Source of the DNA: Glandiceps talaboti
Taxonomy: Eukaryota; Hemichordata; Enteropneusta; Spengelidae
Direction: 5' to 3'
DNA: 64,000 nucleotides
NCBI RefSeq assembly: GCF_964340395.1
Contig: NC_135561.1
Location: 16,405,461-16,469,460, forward strand
Made by a program: the position numbers and the translations under genes. Position 1 is the first letter of the stretch. Every line of letters begins with the position of its first letter. The notes under the pieces are model-generated. The model did not search any database. It saw only the letters and a program-made list of their open reading frames with translations, and was not told where the DNA came from. Positions 1-11,114 of this stretch are shown in pieces.

Positions 1-10
1 ACATCACTAG

Positions 11-79
11 AGAGAATCGACAGACAAGTGCACATTTATCTGCAACAGTTGTGTCTATGATAGTATGAATATAAAGGAA
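11..79 (+). CDS. possible exon at left edge of the split gene
   Basis: After a ctag acceptor-like end at 7-10 there are 23 open codons (RESTDKCTFICNSC... ending NIKE), followed by a good donor, gaa|gtgagt, at 80. The exon ends in phase 0, which suits the next candidate at 5022. The pyrimidine tract lies outside the window, so the acceptor cannot be judged. The peptide has two or three cysteines but no complete zinc-binding pattern. It may be chance. Confidence 0.35.
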
Positions 80-454
80 GTGAGTGGTTGGGTTTTCGGA
101 ATTGAATGTTGATGACTGCATAGATAATGTACCCTGCATCACAAGCGAGTTCATTTTTGTTGATTCTCTAAATCGATTATTTCTTATTGCGAGTAAGTCT
201 CTTGAGATTTTTTTTTGTCATATCAAGTGAACATATTCTAATACAGTGTGCATTCTAGGTTGACAGTTAATACTTTTACATTCAATACACTGGGTATAAA
301 TTAATTGAAAATGATAAGGCCTTAGAACCCTGACATGCTTCTACAGTTTGATTGCTCCTATTTTCATGGGAATTTAGATTGACAATGTTATGCAATATTG
401 TGTGATATTTCAAGAGGCGTCCAGTTATACGGTACCACATAATTATGTAATACA

Positions 455-780
455 ACCTATAACGCCAAAGTAAAGTGTTTTCTGTATGTTACCACAATCG
501 TTTATAGCATCCAAGTAAAGTTTAAAAGTATACTGTTTCATATTGCTAATTGACTACATTAGAAAGGCCACATGCCCTACTAGGCTTGTAAATAAACCAT
601 TTGAAATAGTATACTTTTACACTTGATACGAAGGTGTAGCACATAGAAAAGTGCTTTACTTCAGTGTTACTCGTTGGTTAATTATCAAATGAAACAGTAT
701 ACTTTTACACTTGATGTGAATGTTATAAACGAGTGTAGCACATAGAAAAAGTGCTTTACTTCAGTGTTACTCGTGGTAAT
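455..780. repeat. fold-back repeat with a duplicated arm
   Basis: The right arm at about 683-778 (gaaacagtatacttttacac ... gtgctttacttcagtgttac) is matched in reverse complement by about 455-545. A second direct copy of the right arm lies at about 597-680. The copies share the gtgtagcacatagaaaa word and differ at scattered bases, so the duplication is not recent. No clear target-site duplication is visible. It is probably a small non-autonomous DNA transposon or its derivative. Confidence 0.55.
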
Positions 781-985
781 AATGTTGGCTTTTTTATAGT
801 GGCTTCCAACTCTGTGCTCAAAGCACTTTACAATTATTTAACCCTGACATGTGGTAGAACAATTATGTCCCTTTATACTTCCTCAATTCCCTGGAGAGCA
901 TGCAATCCATTGCAGCCTTTATAAGTGCAGAGGATTAAAGCATTCACATTGCAACAGCCTCTATCCTACCAGGTCCCCAATTATA

Positions 986-1467
986 CAATCTGATTAAAAT
1001 CCAATGTAGATGTAGGCTAATCATTCATTGTTATTCTGCGTCAGTATTTTTGCCTGAATTGACCTTCATGATACATGTTTAAGTTTTCGATCGCGACTTG
1101 ATGGCCGCCTTTACAACTGAAGCCAAGCCCATGCCCACTCAGTTCTAGCTCACCTGTGCCGGTAGTCAATCAAAAGGACCTTACTTTTGCATTGGAGGCA
1201 TGGCACGGGGGAGCTAGAACTGAGGGGGCATGGGCTTGGCTTCAGATGTAGAGGCAGCCATCAAGTTGAAAACATAAACATGTATCACGAAGGTCAATTC
1301 AGGCAAAAGTACTGAGGTAAAATAACAATGAACGATTAGCCAACATCTACCATTCTCGCAAACCAGAGTTATTATTTCTACCAGTACACTTTGGCTTGTT
1401 GAGAACGGTGCCGTAAAACGGTCAGGGTTTGCGACAATGACATCTACATCGGATTTTAATCAGATTG
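986..1467. mobile_element. Mutator-like fold-back element (with nested insert)
   Basis: The ends are inverted: caatctgattaaaatcc at 986 and its complement ending at 1467. The arms are long, about 170 bp each (for example aagccaagcccatgccc at about 1123 and its complement at about 1227). A perfect 9-bp direct repeat, ccaattata, flanks it at 977-985 and 1468-1476. Long terminal inverted repeats with a 9-bp target duplication are the hallmark of Mutator-like elements. No transposase is encoded. The right arm is interrupted at 1344-1447 by the hAT-like insert. A second member lies at 15724-16228. Confidence 0.8.
1352..1439. mobile_element. hAT-like MITE nested in the Mutator-like element
   Basis: This 88-bp insert starts cattctcgcaaacc and ends gggtttgcgacaatg, an inverted pair. 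It is flanked on both sides by acatctac (1344-1351 and 1440-1447), an 8-bp target duplication typical of hAT elements. The uninterrupted opposite arm of the host element has a single copy of the site, so the empty-site state can be read directly. A related copy in opposite orientation lies at 13078-13177, sharing the ccgttttacgg core. Confidence 0.85.
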
Positions 1468-2022
1468 CCAATTATACAGCTGAGTTGACTGCAGTCATGG
1501 TTCAAATCTTGCCCAGGGACTTTAGTAATTCAGAAATAAAAGTAAATGTTTAGTCCTCAGGCTAGTGTATTATACATCAAGGTGGCGGTACAAATTATGT
1601 CAATTGTCTTGTCCTTTAGGAATACTATAGAATTTTGAATATTTAGCCCTGCTTGGATGGTGCCTGAAAGGGGTATTACAAATGATAAAAAACTTAATTC
1701 TTTTAGTTTGGGGGTGGTGGGGTTTACAAGCATTTTAGTTCTCATCTGATAAAAATAATTAACTAAATATACTAAAGAATGTCAAATCAAGGAAGAGAAA
1801 AAAATTCTCTGTCACAATAGTAAATGCATGGCACTATTAAGATCGATAAAATGTTGTTTTTTTCTCTCACCACATACTGACATTGTGTTCATAGCAATTA
1901 TTACATACTGATTTGACATTGATTGTGCTGTCTAAAGCAATTTTTTAAATTTGGATAATTGAATTAAAAGTGGGATGGACGATGTGGTAGTCTGAGGCAT
2001 AACTAACAGAATTTAACAATGA

Positions 2023-2099
2023 GAATTTCTACTCACAGAGTCAACAAATTTCATGGAAGTGCATCCCAAGTTTCCGCTGACATCGCTGTGAGTAGAAAT
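2023..2099. repeat. short inverted repeat, possible MITE
   Basis: gaatttctactcacag at 2023-2038 pairs with ctgtgagtagaaat at 2086-2099 around a loop of about 45 bp. No convincing target duplication is visible. Confidence 0.5.
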
Positions 2100-2599
2100 G
2101 TTGATTATTTATTAAAAGTATGCACCCATGCAGTCACAGAGTCCATGAACATTCAATCTAAAATAAAAGAAAAGAAAATAATTTAGTTTTTTTAATCTTG
2201 CATTGCACTTTTGATCTCGCCCCTAAGTTCAGAGTACACATGTACATATATGTATGGAGATGCCAATCAAAGTTTGGTGACTGTGTGTGCTAATGGGTTT
2301 AACACATGATTACCTACTTCAGGGCTTTATAATGCAATTACTGATTCTAAAATCTGTGAAGTAGATCACAGTATGTACAGACTACTTGGCACTGTAAACA
2401 ATATCCATGATGTAAAATAAACACCATAGTGCCTATATAGTACTAATGTTTGCATACCTTTTACTGTAGTTATCAATAAAATGTTGCCAGGGTAGGGAAA
2501 TGGTTCTATACATGTATTCCAACTGTCCCTGGAAACACAGTAAAAGCACCCAAGTAGCTGTAAATGAATTTTTTTTCACAATATCTTCTCTTATTATGG

Positions 2600-2870
2600 G
2601 TTGTCGGTGGCCGAGTTGTTAAACCACTTGCCTCTTACCACTGCGGTCAGGGTTCGAACCCCATTCAGGGCTCGATTAAATTTACCACGCTGTAAGTAAG
2701 AAGACTGTCATTCAGTTTGACTCTACCGAACAACGCAGGTTTTCCCGGGTACTCTGGTTTCCTCCTGCATTAACACAGTCTGAACCCATGAGGGATGGCC
2801 CTCACTGGACTTCTTGGGAGACAAGTGTTTATATAATTAAAGAACTATCCAGTATAAAACATAAAAAAAA
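2600..2870 (+). mobile_element. tRNA-derived SINE, copy 1
   Basis: The head is tRNA-like with an A box (tggccgagttg near 2608) and a B box (ggttcgaaccc at 2651-2661), as in a Leu/Ser-type tRNA. The body includes a gtaagtaagaagactgtcattcag stretch (about 2692-2715) and a tttcccgggtactctgg stretch. The tail is about ...gaactatccag followed by an A-rich end. The element is copied at 14108-14384 (minus), 31475-31690 (plus) and, more diverged, 23695-23965. SINEs are moved by LINE enzymes; which partner is not visible here. Confidence 0.8.
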
Positions 2871-2909
2871 TAAAGAAATAAAGATTGAGGAGGGAGCTAT
2901 TGCATTGGG

Positions 2910-3690
2910 TTCTGTTCATTCGTCTGTCCATCCGTCTGTCCGTCCTTCCTTCTGTCCTTCAGTTCGCCGTCCTATCTCTGGCATGCACCAACTGATTTCA
3001 ACCAAACCTGAAACAAATGCTATTGTAGACATATGCACGCTACAATTTTTTGCAACAGAATCAAATATGGCTGAATGGCAGCCATATGTGGTTTTTTTTT
3101 GTGTTTTCTCATATATCTCTGTCATGCACCAACCGATTTTGACTAAACCTTGCACAAAGGTATCATGCTATGTGAAGCATTATGAATGTTACTTTTTTTT
3201 AGACTGAATCAAATATGGCTAAATGGTGGCCATATTTGTTGAACATTATATTTCACAATATAAATCATAACTTTGTAATTGTGTAATACATAGTGACACC
3301 CATAATACATCAAATATGAGCTTTCTTTTAAGACCTTGACATCTGACCTTGAGTCTTCAAGGTCAAATAGCCACATTTTGGTTTTCTATATAGCTTTTCG
3401 AATCAAACATTTAAAATGAAAAATAAATATTTTAAACGTGACTTGGGTTTGAACTTGTGAGGCATATGCAAGTTACTTAATTTCATGCAGATGACGTGCA
3501 TTGCCAAATGGTGACTATATTTGTGATAAAAAGCACATTTTAGCTGTTACCTTCGCTGGAAAATTTGATACCTATGGACACCATTCAGGTGTCTTCCTTC
3601 ACATTATCAATGATTAGCCTTCTAATGAGACCATGACCTTTGACCATGACAAACATTTTCAAGGTGGAGAGAGAGAAAGAGAAAGGGTTA
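2910..3690 (+). repeat. old dispersed repeat with internal tandem units
   Basis: A tctgtccgtc-type pyrimidine stretch leads into two diverged direct units (about 2980-3080 and 3118-3240). Each carries ctctgncatgcaccaaccgattt, then caaaggta/aaatgct, then aatcaaatatggctnaatggnnnccat. The following segment to about 3690 contains gacctttgac and caaggtcaaa words. A partial relative lies at 54965-55110. Short open frames across this stretch are by-products. The parent element is unknown. Confidence 0.5.
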
Positions 3691-3845
3691 CATTCTTGCT
3701 AATTATGCTGAAAACCCAACACTTATACACTTGTGAAAACTGAACACTACACTTTTTTGCATCCCTGAAAAGTCCAACAAAGCATTTTCATGTCAAAAAA
3801 AAAATTGCCAATATGCTTCATCTTAGACAATACAACACACAAGTT

Positions 3846-3867
3846 GGGGGGGGGGGGGGGGGGGGGG
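3846..3867 (+). repeat. poly-G run (22 bp)
   Basis: Twenty-two uninterrupted G residues, followed by agggg. It could form a quadruplex on the + strand and is likely length-variable. Confidence 0.9.
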
Positions 3868-3957
3868 AGGGGTGTCTTCAACTGAAGGCTTGTTTCTTTC
3901 TTCAAATGCCCGTTGTTTGTGTTATTTCTGTATTTTATATTAAAAGCCTAATAGTGA

Positions 3958-4435
3958 ACACATATTGCCTGGCCATGAGGGCTATAGCACCCGTTTATTA
4001 CACCCGAGGGACTGTGAGCTACCAGAATCACATGCTGTTTCCCGAGGCCGAAGGCAGAAGGCCTCGGGAAATAGCATGTGATTCTGGTAACTCACAGTCA
4101 TGAAATAGCATGTGATTCTGGTAACTCACAGTCACGAAATAGCATGTGATTCTGGTAACTCACAGTCACGAGGGGGTAATAAACGGGTGCTATAGCCCGA
4201 ATGTAGGCAGGCAATATGTGTTTTATAATATACCTCATGAAAATCTTGCTTTCTTCCCTTGAGGTTGGCAGACGACATCATTCGAAGCTGCCATTTTGAC
4301 CTGCTGTGAACTCGCGGTGGTCACGTGACCATGTAATAGTTGATGGAACTATTTCCCTAGGGAAATAGTCATTCTATTTTCCTATCACGTGACTGATTCT
4401 AGCGAATCATGGGACAGCATTATCCCTAGGTATAT
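3958..4435. mobile_element. fold-back element with triplicated arm unit
   Basis: acacatattgcctg near 3960 pairs with caggcaatatgtgt near 4207-4220, and gggctatagcacccgttta near 3978 pairs with taaacgggtgctatagccc near 4180-4198. The centre is a GC-rich hairpin, cccgaggccgaagg/ccttcggcctcggg-like. On the right arm a 35-bp unit (aaatagcatgtgattctgg plus taactcacagtcaNg) is present three times in direct order, while the left arm has one. The element may continue to a second palindrome (aactatttccctagggaaatagt near 4348) and the agccgaatcatgg-type segment to 4435. The boundary is uncertain. Confidence 0.6.
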
Positions 4436-5021
4436 TATAAATGATTATATCTCATAAAGTTACATTGTTTTGACTATTGAGATAATTTAAGCTGTACTTG
4501 AATTATGTATTTCTGAACTCACAGCAATGAAATCATTTTGTAGATAGTACCATATATTTCACTAAATGTATAAATCACCCAGCTGTTACTGTATGGTTCA
4601 AAGTCTTATAGCATTGAAATATAACAGATATACTCTAGGTAAATTATTGATGCTCTGAGTTTTGGGATTAATTATGATTTCAGAGAACGGAAACAAATGT
4701 TAAAACTTTGTTTTGTGGTCCAACTTGTTACACTCAGATCATCACACCCAATACCCAGTACATAAATTATTCATAGTTATAAGAGACTGAGAGGATATTC
4801 ACATGAAACATATACCCTAACTTAAGTCATATTGTAAAGGTTGCTGTACTATTTACTGAACTCATGCTAAGTTTGATGTACTTTTCAACAGAAGAACATT
4901 GACAGAAAATGTTTTTTACAACCATAAATTTTTTATCTACAAGGCTGTAGTCATGAGGTACAGCTAACATTATTTCAGCCATCATTGTAAACAACTGACA
5001 TTTTGAATCGTTGAATTTCAG

Positions 5022-5070
5022 TTACCGTCCTCAGGTGTTGAGCACAGTTTGAAGCCATTTAAATCCACCC
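5022..5070 (+). CDS. possible exon, 49 bp, of the split gene
   Basis: The acceptor is good (cgttgaatttcag). Sixteen open codons follow (LPSSGVEHSLKPFKST) plus one base. The donor c|gtacat is weak but resembles other donors used by this gene (g|gtactg, g|gtacat). Length 49 gives entry in phase 0 and exit in phase 1, as needed between the neighbouring exons. The frame stays open beyond the donor for about 17 more codons, so a longer terminal exon ending near 5117 is an alternative. Confidence 0.4.
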
Positions 5071-5180
5071 GTACATATATTGTGCACGAAAAATTAGTCT
5101 ATAAGAATAGAATCTAATATACATATTAATTTAATGGCAGCTAGGATCTATGGATTGAGAACGGCAAAACCGGTCTTTAA

Positions 5181-5943
5181 TACTTCTGTGAATAATATAC
5201 GACCGTAGCTTATTGTATGCAGTCCCTGCATCATCACATGACCTATCGGTTCGTGTGAGATCACAGGTAACGACGATAGTTATCCCCATCTTGGATCCAC
5301 CATATTTAAATACCCATGGAAATATGTATTAAGTAACCTTTAAAAAATTGTTGTATTTCCACAATCCTTCATAGTATTTTTGGATGGTTGGTCTTCTCAA
5401 CAAATGAGACTGCTAGATATGATTACTAGTGATCTGCATATGCATGCAGTGTACGCAGGAACCACTGAATGCACCGGTACATATAGCTAATTACTGCCTT
5501 TTCAAAATGACCTTTGTTTTGTTGGTTGGTTATTTGTTTCCCTTAAAACATTTTTCAGTTTCTACTTATGGATTCATCATTTGACCTGATTGAAGGTTTA
5601 ACATTATGTAATTAATGTATGTATAATACATTATTTGACCAATCAGGGATTTCATGTGAATACTGATGAGGTTTACAGTCGGTGAAATTATTGTGTGGAA
5701 ACGTCGACAATTAAAAGGTTTAGTCATGTTATACAGAAGGCATTCAGTTTAAATCTTGTTGTCACTTGTATTTCTATTTTTCAGCAAAATTATAGTGAAA
5801 ATTATACATTTCAATACGGTTGATCCAAGGCGGGGATAACTACATGTAGTTACCTGTGATCTCACACATACTGATAGGTCACGTGATGATGCAGGGACTG
5901 CAGTGAATAATTAAGCTACGGTCGTGCGTTATTCACGGAAGTA
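5181..5943. mobile_element. TTAA-flanked fold-back element, piggyBac-like MITE
   Basis: The terminal inverted repeats are about 130 bp, from tacttctgtgaataa at 5181 to its complement ending at 5943. They include taagctacggtcgt and gcagggactgca words on both sides and ggataact next to the interior. TTAA stands immediately outside both ends (5177-5180 and 5944-5947), the target duplication used by piggyBac-type elements. About 510 bp of interior has no transposase. The ends do not begin with the classical CCC, so the class is inferred from the TTAA only. Confidence 0.65.
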
Positions 5944-6215
5944 TTAAAGATTTCCAGGTTTAAAATATTTAGAAAACAGATAACTGGTTAGATTAATTTG
6001 CATGGTAAACCACTCACAAGACCAAATTTGACTTAATTTCTTTGAGATTTGTACAGTCATGCATGCCATTTATTTTGTGTCTCAAATTCAGTATCATAAA
6101 AAATGTCCACTTCAAATGTAATAGCCCAGAGTCTTATTGGTGTTACTATCTCAATTAAGAAGTGCAACTTCTTGGCAAGAGAGCATCTTGAGATTATAAG
6201 AAAATTGCATGAAAG

Positions 6216-6342
6216 TGTGGTATTTCTGGTTCCATAATATGATCACACGGTCACGCAATGGAATTGCAGTGAATCCTAAGAATCAAATGCTGTTAATGTG
6301 TGATCGACCATCATGTATACAAAACCGGAAATGCCACCCATT
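6216..6342. repeat. small fold-back element
   Basis: gtggtatttctggttcc near 6218 pairs with aaaccggaaatgccacc near 6323-6339, and gatcacac near 6241 pairs with gtgtgatc near 6298. Length is about 125 bp. No clear target duplication is visible. It is typical of a MITE. Confidence 0.5.
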
Positions 6343-7380
6343 CATACAATGTTGGCCATAATTCTAAATAGTCAGGGTATTTAACTTCCCCTAGTGCCGG
6401 TATAATATATCATTAAGTTGGTTTGTCACATCAATGTAAACACAAAAGACTGAAGTCAACAAAGTTGTGATAAACACTGAATAATGTACATCTTACCACT
6501 GTAAAACTAGAGAAAGCTTTATTTATTACGCAGACAAAAAGGCTTTAAAGAGACTGGTATTGATTGGTGACTAAAGTAATGACCTCCCTTTGTACTTTGT
6601 TATGGTTTTGACTACAAGGGAAATAGTCACTGTGTTAGTTTTATTTAAAAGCCAAGATAATCCCTGTCATGGAATAATGGTATTGAATTATTCTTGTACG
6701 GCTTGTCCAGAGCTGTTAACATTAACCATGGAAGCATCACCCCTTATTCTTCCATGCAGACTCCAGTACTTGAAAGTATTGAAATTACTACTCCTACCAT
6801 CCTTAGAATGGTGTCACCCAAGGCTCGACTTTCTATGTTATGTATTCACAGTCTATACATGTAGGTAGACCACCCCTATCACAGAAATGGTATCAACCAA
6901 AACTTCAACTCTAGGTAGCAGTGGTCTGTCAAAATTACAATACATGTATGACCTACAGCCCTTCTAGTTTTTTAAAAACAATCACACTTCCCCAGCTTAA
7001 AATAGCATACTGTCACTATAATTGTGTTACAGGTGGCATACAAAGTTGATCAATGGCCATGCTGTCTTATAGGCCCCCCCTCCCCCCACCCCATTAAAAT
7101 GGTATCAACCAAACCAAGACTCTTGGTAGCACTAGAAAGTGACATCACTGCATGATTACACTTAGTTTATTACAGTGCTATTAGCAATGACATCACATCA
7201 AATTAATATGTAAATCCGTGACTATAAACAGGTATACATTGTGTCTCGTCTCTTTCTACAGTAACTGACATATAATATCCTGGACGGACTTAAATGTCTC
7301 TTCAGAAGCAGTTTCCTACTTTTATGTACATGATCAACCTGCCACTGTTCATGCTGTTAAATTCTTTATTTCTGTTTCAG

Positions 7381-7484
7381 TTGGAAAACTCTATCTCCTG
7401 GGACAAATAACTACCAAGAACTGTTTTATTCAACAGCATTTGTGTGTCAGCCATAGGGACTTTAATCATTTTATAGCAGAAAAT
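7381..7484 (+). CDS. exon of the split gene (104 bp)
   Basis: This exon has the best splice signals in the window: acceptor ctttatttctgtttcag directly before 7381 and donor aaat|gtaagt at 7485. Of the three frames only one is open throughout: two bases, then 34 codons beginning GKLYLLGQITTK and ending DFNHFIAEN. It therefore enters in phase 1 and exits in phase 0. The next exon, 637 bp downstream, starts in phase 0. The peptide is mixed polar and hydrophobic, soluble-looking, with two cysteines and several histidines. I do not recognise the family. Codon first positions are purine-rich in the open frame, as expected for coding DNA. Confidence 0.75.
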
Positions 7485-8120
7485 GTAAGTACAATGTATT
7501 CACTGAAAATTTTCTGGTTTTTTTTATATTTATATTTTGTGGTTGACTTGTCAATGTTCAGGAAATATTTATGTCGTTGATAGAATTGATTCACTTATAA
7601 CTGAAGAGGTGCTTTATTCTTGTGACATTGCTCTGAAAATGTACCCACAGAGGAATCAATTTCCTGAGTGAATAACATTTTTCTGTTGCACACAATCGAT
7701 TACAATTGCTAGTCACTCTTATGACTTGAGTAAATACGTAATCAATGTTTTCGGAAAGATTTAAGCAATGTTGTGATACAGTTGGAGAAATGTGGTCAAA
7801 TATACAATAATGACCCCTTTTCATTAAAGGCCCATGTTTCAATCTCAGGTTCTTGTATTAGAGCTATCTTATCAGTGAAGCCATAAGAATTACATACCAG
7901 ATAGAGATTAATAATAATTCTTTCATTCTGGACAATGTTTTTTTTTATAGTTCAACCAGATATTAACAGTCACTGTTTTTCTATCTCAGTTTTTTTAATC
8001 TCATTTATAATGATAATTGTGTTGGGCCCTCAGTTATACGGTAAAACATTTACGGTTTGAACTGTTTTTGTCTGAGAATTGATGAAGTACTATAAGCCAG
8101 CTTGGTTTTCTTTAATTTAG
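7485..8120 (+). other. intron between exons at 7381 and 8121
   Basis: This short intron (636 bp) is AT-rich and ends in a usable ttttctttaatttag. A fragment resembling the left-edge fold-back (ccctcagttatacggtaaaac, about 8027-8047) recalls cagttatacggtacca at 421-436. An 83-codon minus-strand open frame (7591-7842) has no support. I see nothing else. Confidence 0.55.
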
Positions 8121-8211
8121 CATAGTAGACAGAATCTCATTTTTGAGATGAATTTGGCTGACTACCTTCATCATCATGTGGATGATGGAACTCTGTGGAA
8201 TTCAAAGTTAG
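8121..8211 (+). CDS. exon of the split gene (91 bp)
   Basis: The acceptor is ggttttctttaatttag. Thirty open codons follow in phase 0, starting HSRQNLIFEMN and ending DDGTLWNSKL, plus one base before the donor g|gtactg. Joined to the upstream exon it continues without a stop. A run of three histidines (LHHHVDD) lies near the middle. The peptide looks like a helix-rich soluble segment. Its family is unknown to me. Exit phase 1 matches the next strong exon at 20632, which begins with two bases before its open frame. Confidence 0.75.
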
Positions 8212-8618
8212 GTACTGCACTTACATTATGTTAAGAATTAATCTGTTAGTGATATTAGTGACAATTTAGAGTTGCCCTTATAACGTGGAGTTTCGACAAG
8301 TTGGCCTCCTAGAAGTGAGACGTAAAAAAGCTGGACTTTCCAGCTCTAAATATCATTCATAAGAGAATACCACTGTGGTATAATACCATTGCAATGTTAC
8401 CTGTACATGAAATTACATAAAAACACAGTTAGTCAGTTTAGGTATTCTGTTTTGTAAACAAAATTTGCTGTTCACAGTTTAGGATTTACACACAGTATGT
8501 AATTAATAGAACTCAATAATGTACATGCAAGTGCCAGTATCGATACTTGGGATATTTGCAATCATGCCTGTGGTGTTTTCTGGTGTCTTATACTCGCTTA
8601 GGCTTGTGAACATATGCA

Positions 8619-8906
8619 GGGCTCAAAATTAACAGTACTACACTATCCACAGACTACCAATTCTTGTCACCTGGACCATAATTTGCAACTGATAGCCCAG
8701 GCTACCACTGATTATAAATGCAATTATTTAAAGGATGGAAGATATACGGATATGAAAGTATAACACACACATTTCCAATAGAGGAAATCTGTTTTCAGTT
8801 CAGGAATATAGGTTCTAGACTATTGGTCATCAGGTATACTTGGGCTGCCACTTGCTGAAATTGGTAGCCCACTAGGACTACCAAGGAAAAATGTTATTTT
8901 CAAGCC
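8619..8906. mobile_element. GGGCTC-ended repeat element, copy 1
   Basis: It starts gggctcaaaattaac and ends attttcaagcc, with internal cagactaccaattcttg and attggtagccca words that pair imperfectly. It is homologous in inverted orientation to 43441-43741, which shares the ends, the ttcagttcaggaatat-type core and the gatggaagat word. No target duplication is visible. It is a non-autonomous element of unknown class. Confidence 0.65.
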
Positions 8907-9394
8907 TTGGTATGGCCACACAGAAAACCACAAACACTCGGGTAAATATACCCCGAGAACGCAACACTGGCACTCATGCTGACATCATATTGAGTTATGG
9001 CTTGTACCTGGTAATATTAAACCTATATAATCAGTGAGTCATTACATGTATCTTACATAAGAAAAACAGTCTGAATATTGAATTCCGCATATTTAATTAA
9101 CATCAGTCAAATTTGGGTAAGAATTGAATTGAAAATTACATCCCACAAGAAAGAAAGAAAGAACTTATAGCTAGTAGAAAAGTAAGCAATAAATGTGACA
9201 TACCAAAAATTCAATTGTGCGTGAGAATCTAGAAAATTGTTTTGAAAAAGTAGTACAGTGCATACATGTAATCAAACCTAGCAACGTATTTTCAAGAATA
9301 TCCAAGGCTTGCATAATAATCAAAACCATGGTTACTGCTATTGTTCAAGCTGTCTGTCTAACACAGTTAATAAAATACACATATTCTGTCGAAA

Positions 9395-9715
9395 GTGGTG
9401 CGACAACACATTTTTTTTTTATTCTCAACAAACCTGCCGTTCAATCTACTATTTATGAAAGTTACTGTTCTTTATTATTTAGTGCTTAATAGCAAGTGTG
9501 TATGTGGGGGCAGATGCCATTTACTTGTTCAGGATTGGCTCTGCATTTCTCTTCATTAAAGGAGGGAGGGTTATTTTTGTGTTTACCCCAGATCTACAGA
9601 CTGCATGGGCTGGACAAAACACGAAAAAAAAAAAGAAGAAGGACGCGAGGGTATTTATAAATGATTTGCGCACTGCACTGCACTGACCAGAAACAATTCT
9701 CTTTTATTTTGGCCT
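9395..9715 (+). repeat. dispersed repeat family B, copy 1
   Basis: It aligns base for base over about 320 bp with 19706-20065. Shared words include ctactatttatg, gggcagatg and ggagggttatttttgtgtttnccccagatct, then gaccagaaacaattctnttt and tggcctta. Small peptides are similar between copies (GADAIYLF versus GADVIYLF; GRVIFVF in both), but the reading frames are broken differently. Parent element unknown. Confidence 0.65.
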
Positions 9716-10254
9716 TAAATAACAAGATCATATCATGACAAATAAAAACAAGCTAAAAAAAAAGCAATCTAATAAAAAATATGACATCACACTGCGTATT
9801 TTAATCTAAAATAACAATTTAATATCTAATTTATATTTTCTTTTAAAATATTCAATTTTGTTCTGAGTTAAATTTATGTTCTAAATGTTTCCGTGACAAC
9901 AAACACTGCAGATAGTCTAAAACCTGATATATGATGGAATGATTGATGTGAACATTTCATTTTCAGTTCCGACATTTTATAATGATGTATCATATTTTGT
10001 GCATAAAAAGATACCTTGCAGAAAATATAGAATCCTTTATTTTTAGTATCAATTTTATTGCGTGAAGCATTCTATCCAGTACAGCCTGTTTACTTCACAC
10101 CCATTAACTCACAGTCATCAAATATCATTTTGCATGATATTTCCCGATCATTAACACCAATTCTGTTTTTTTTTTAAACCTGCCTGAACTGAGATTCAGT
10201 AGTGCTATACGTATGGTGAAATGTCTATATGTCACCATGTGTGTGTTTATATAT

Positions 10255-10440
<186 letters not shown>

Positions 10441-10849
10441 TACATTCAGTATATGTAAAATGTGGCTTATGCCTATGCTGGAATAAACAACTTGGTATGA
10501 GAAAATTACTATAAAGAACAATAAAATGCATGATTGTACTATGTTGAGCCAAGTATTGCCTTCAAGATAAATATTTAGAGAGAATGTTACATGTACTTAG
10601 GGTGTTTAGTCAAGAAATGTGCAAAATCAAACTGATTTAGTGATCAGTGCATTTTCCGTCAAAATATGTGATATTTGGTTTTAAAAAATTGCAAACTTAA
10701 ACTCTAAAAGTACTGGTTGGATTGGTGTGAAGATGTTGGAGATGAAGATATTCCTTAAAGACGATCTCAATAATTGAAGTTTGTTTGTTCAGGCCAAAAC
10801 CCCCTACATCTCCCCTGAATAAACATTCACAACAGTGTAAAATCAACGT

Positions 10850-10885
<36 letters not shown>

Positions 10886-11114
10886 GTACAAAAGTACACA
10901 GCACACAAGGAAAAACAGAACGAAAAGAATATATAGAAAGGCTAGAGAAAATCAACATGTTTATAAATGGTGCAAACCAGCTTAAAGATAAAGTGATGAG
11001 AAATGTCGCACTGAAGGGTAAAACACTCAGGAATCATGAATAGTCATTGTAAAATGGAGCACAACAGCTACCATATAAAGGCACACTATTTACACTGTAA
11101 CGTTTCTCTAAAAT

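Larger units (their letters stand above)
80..5021 (+). other. intron between edge exon and exon at 5022
   Basis: This holds a fold-back repeat (about 455-780), a Mutator-like element with a nested hAT-like insert (986-1467), a small inverted repeat (2023-2099), a SINE (2600-2870), an old dispersed repeat (2910-3690), a G run and a complex fold-back (3846-4435). I see nothing in 80-420, 1477-2020, 2105-2595 or 4440-5020 apart from AT-rich sequence. Confidence 0.5.
5071..7380 (+). other. intron between exons at 5022 and 7381
   Basis: This contains the TTAA-flanked fold-back (5181-5943) and a small fold-back (6216-6342). Two short similar segments, ggtatcaaccaaa, lie at about 6889 and 7101, with a C-rich run at 7074-7091. 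A 92-codon open frame at 6590-6868 has no supporting splice sites or recognisable features. Otherwise nothing is seen in 6345-7380. Confidence 0.5.

Noticed and set aside
2600-2680. tRNA gene (A and B boxes present)
   Set aside because: There is no acceptor stem or anticodon arm folding, and it continues into the SINE body; the same holds for the other SINE heads.
6590-6868. 92-codon open frame
   Set aside because: No splice sites, no codon pattern and no similarity that I can recognise.
9967-10046. Possible terminal exon after a good ttcattttcag acceptor (25 codons then stop)
   Set aside because: It fits the phase after 8211, but the peptide is short and the strong exon at 20632 fits better. 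It could be an alternative end, but the evidence is thin.
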